Source: Morella rubra
Taxonomy: Eukaryota; Streptophyta; Magnoliopsida; Fagales; Myricaceae
Direction: 5' to 3'
NCBI GenBank assembly: GCA_003952965.2
Contig: CM025852.1
Span: 124,001 to 188,000 of the forward strand
DNA length: 64,000 nt
Shown: positions 62,197-64,000 of the stretch, one piece after another
Numbering within the stretch: position 1 is the first letter of the stretch
How the letters are laid out: every line of letters starts with the position of its first letter
Translations under genes and position numbers: made by a program
Notes under the pieces: model-generated
Seen by the model: the letters and a program-made list of their open reading frames with translations, nothing else
The model's database searches: none
Told to the model about the DNA's origin: nothing

Positions 62197-62757
62197 CCAT
62201 GGAGCCTGTAGATCCAAAAATCTCCTCTCTAAATTGGGCCCCAAAAGTCACCTCTCAAGTCTCAAGTCTTCAGCAACATCCGAAGTTGATAAAAAAAATT
62301 TTTTTTCTATTTAATGCAAAAAAAAGTAATGAAAGTTCAGGAAATTATTTATACTATTTCAAAAGAACTGTTTTGATTTATCAATAAAATTTTTTTAGTT
62401 TGATTTAAAATAAAATTGATGTAAAAATAAAATAAAATAAAAACCTAAAACGAATAGATAAATTTGACATTCAAATACTACCTAAATATCTCACTAAGAT
62501 ATGAAAGTAAAAAATAGATAAAGAATGTATAAATTATAACACCCACGTGTACTCCACAGAAAGTAGCCACCACTTCATTCAAAATTTCCCCCGAACGCTG
62601 CCACGCTGGTAGTCTCTGAACTTCCCAGGTCAGTTACCTCACAAAGCGTCGACTTGTCTGTTTGCTCGCATGGAACAGTAAAACAGAAGCAAATTTGCAA
62701 AACCCGGAGCTGCCCCTTTCCGTTCGTTGGCTCTTCAAGGCTTAACCCATCGATGCG
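60081..62757. promoter_or_regulatory. Head-to-head region between WD40 copy C and ARP8
   Basis: 60081-62196 repeats the leader intron and promoter of the WD40 gene. 62197-62757 is unique, AT-rich to about 62540, then GC-richer, and should hold the ARP8 promoter and 5' UTR. In the simple ancestral state WD40 and ARP8 would be divergent neighbours sharing this spacer. No other gene is seen. Confidence 0.5.
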
Positions 62758-64000
62758 ATGTCGCTGCTCAGGAAGGTATGGGAATCCGTGTCGAACAGGA
62801 AGTGTGCCAATTCAGATCGCCAGCAATTCGTTTTGGGGTCGTACTCTTCGTCCTCCTCGTCTTTGGGGGCGTTCGACCGGATACCGTTAGATGTGTTGAT
62901 GCTGATACTGCGAATTCTTGGGCCCAAAGAGGCCATGAAAATGAGCCTCGTATGCAAGTGTTGGTATTCCCTCGTCTCTGACAATCGTCTTTGGATTTTC
63001 TTCCTCCAGAATCAGAAGGAGTCCTGGGACTCCATTTTTTTCGCCGAAACGACTTTGAGAGCTGGGTATCCTTTTCAGTAAGTTTTTAGTTTTGCTTTGG
63101 CTTTGTTCGGTTGCGAGAGGGAGGAAAAAGAGTCTTGAGTTTTGGTTAATTCGTCTCAGCTCATACATGATAATTGCACTACTAACGATCGAGTTTGAGT
63201 TAGTTATATTTTGTAAACATGTCGCTCTTATTAATTATTTGCAAGTCTCTCGTGTCTGTTCTGAAACCTTCTTCCTCTTCCGTAATGATTAAAAAGTTTG
63301 ATTTTTGATGGCTTTGATCTGGTCCATTAAGTGGTTTAGGTTCTGCTTAGAAGGGAAAAAAAAAAAAAAGTAGTTTAGGTTCTAGCTGGTCTTTGAGAGA
63401 AGTTTGAGTTAGGGAAGTTTATGATCAAGGCTGAAATCTATTTTAAGCAACCATTTTTTGATGGTTTTAGCACAATTAGTTGTCTGTAAAAGATTGAACT
63501 GTTAACGTTAATTTCCGTCAATACGACAGTCTTCGTAAGTTGGCATAGATATGCAATGCAAGAATAGCAACATCAATCGTCTAAACATCAGATAACGGCA
63601 AAGCTTGTGTGCTGTTTTAAAGATTCTTTCACGGTATTCTTAATCTCATTAGTTCCTAAAATGAACTCTGGTTGCAGAACATTCTCCTCTCACATGCCAG
63701 AATTATCCTTCATGCGCATTTATAGTCAACGGGCACTAGTTCAGGGTTCTGTTATTATTGACGGTGAGCCTCTTGAATGTTCTTCCTTCCCCATGCTTTA
63801 TCATAATTGAGAACGGATGCAAATGGTGGTAGATTTACAGTCTAACAGAATTTATTTTCTGATCTTTAATGTTAACAGTTGTTTTGGTTGAATTATGAAA
63901 GCTTTTAGTATTCATTAAAAACATAGAACCGACATGTCAAACATGTTCACATTTTCTGTTTATGTAAACAAAAACAGGTGGTTCTGGCTATTGCAAGTTT
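62758..64000 (+). CDS. ARP8: Actin-related protein 8 (ARP8), F-box-containing, 5' part
   Basis: Exon 1 is 62758-63077 and exon 2 is 63678-63763. Exon 3 starts at 63978 and runs off the window. Joins read GYPFQ-TFSSHMPELSFMRIYSQR and VIIDG-GSGYCKF. The start MSLLRKVWESV matches the family pattern. Residues about 40-85 are an F-box (DRIPLDVLMLILRILGPKEAMKMSLVCKCWYSLVSDNRLW). The ELSFMRIYSQR...VIIDGGSGYCKF part begins the actin fold with its first phosphate-binding loop. The F-box plus actin-related fusion is a plant-specific ARP8 feature (Arabidopsis At5g56180). ARP8 is reported in the nucleus or nucleolus; its precise role is unsettled, and the F-box suggests an SCF link. The missing C-terminal actin body lies beyond 64000. 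Confidence 0.93.

Overview
This is nuclear DNA from a flowering plant, almost certainly a core eudicot and perhaps a woody rosid (the clade is a guess from overall look). The evidence is GT-AG introns in long gene bodies, very AT-rich spacers, a nuclear-encoded photosystem I subunit with a transit peptide, plant-only families (WIP/KASH, ARID-HMGB, XTNX, HAPLESS 8) and small foldback elements. It is not bacterial: there are no operons, and no CRISPR arrays or phage were seen.

Layout. 0.4-6.9 kb (+): a HAPLESS 8-like UBZ-finger gene whose 5' end is disturbed by an exact 797-bp repeat of exon 2. 10.4-13.3 kb (-): an intronless XTNX-type TIR/NB-ARC gene. 16.7-20.0 kb (+): a WPP-domain-interacting (WIP) nuclear-envelope KASH protein in two exons. 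23.7-25.1 kb (-): an intronless four-finger C2H2 factor with a DLNxxP repression motif. 28.4-43.8 kb: two abutting copies of a 7.7-kb unit, each with an intact six-exon ARID-HMG-box gene (-) and a non-autonomous hAT-like element. 43.9-44.4 kb (-): PSAG. 44.68-44.75 kb (+): tRNA-Trp(CCA). 45.8-62.2 kb: a WD40 gene (-), one complete copy (A) followed by two incomplete ones (B, C). 62.8 kb to the window end (+): the 5' part of ARP8, with its F-box.

The genes do not form a pathway operon, but many act in the nucleus: a nuclear envelope anchor (WIP), a chromatin architectural protein (ARID-HMGB), a C2H2 repressor and a nuclear actin-related protein (ARP8). From memory of Arabidopsis gene order, the neighbourhood combines neighbours now split between At5g56180-At5g56250, At1g55650-At1g55680 and At3g13340-At3g13360. 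This would make the window a little-fractionated version of the ancestral block.

The strongest signals beyond ordinary genes are structural: three sets of near-identical tandem duplications, two of them bordered by sequence that reads like a deletion-riddled copy of nearby DNA. This pattern points to assembly or haplotype artefacts as much as to biology. I found no convincing undescribed system. The best biological leads are the in-frame loss of one WD40 exon in the second copy, the hAT-like element with an exact 8-bp target duplication, a GC-AG intron kept in all WD40 copies, and the XTNX gene, which keeps the glutamate at the TIR NADase position.
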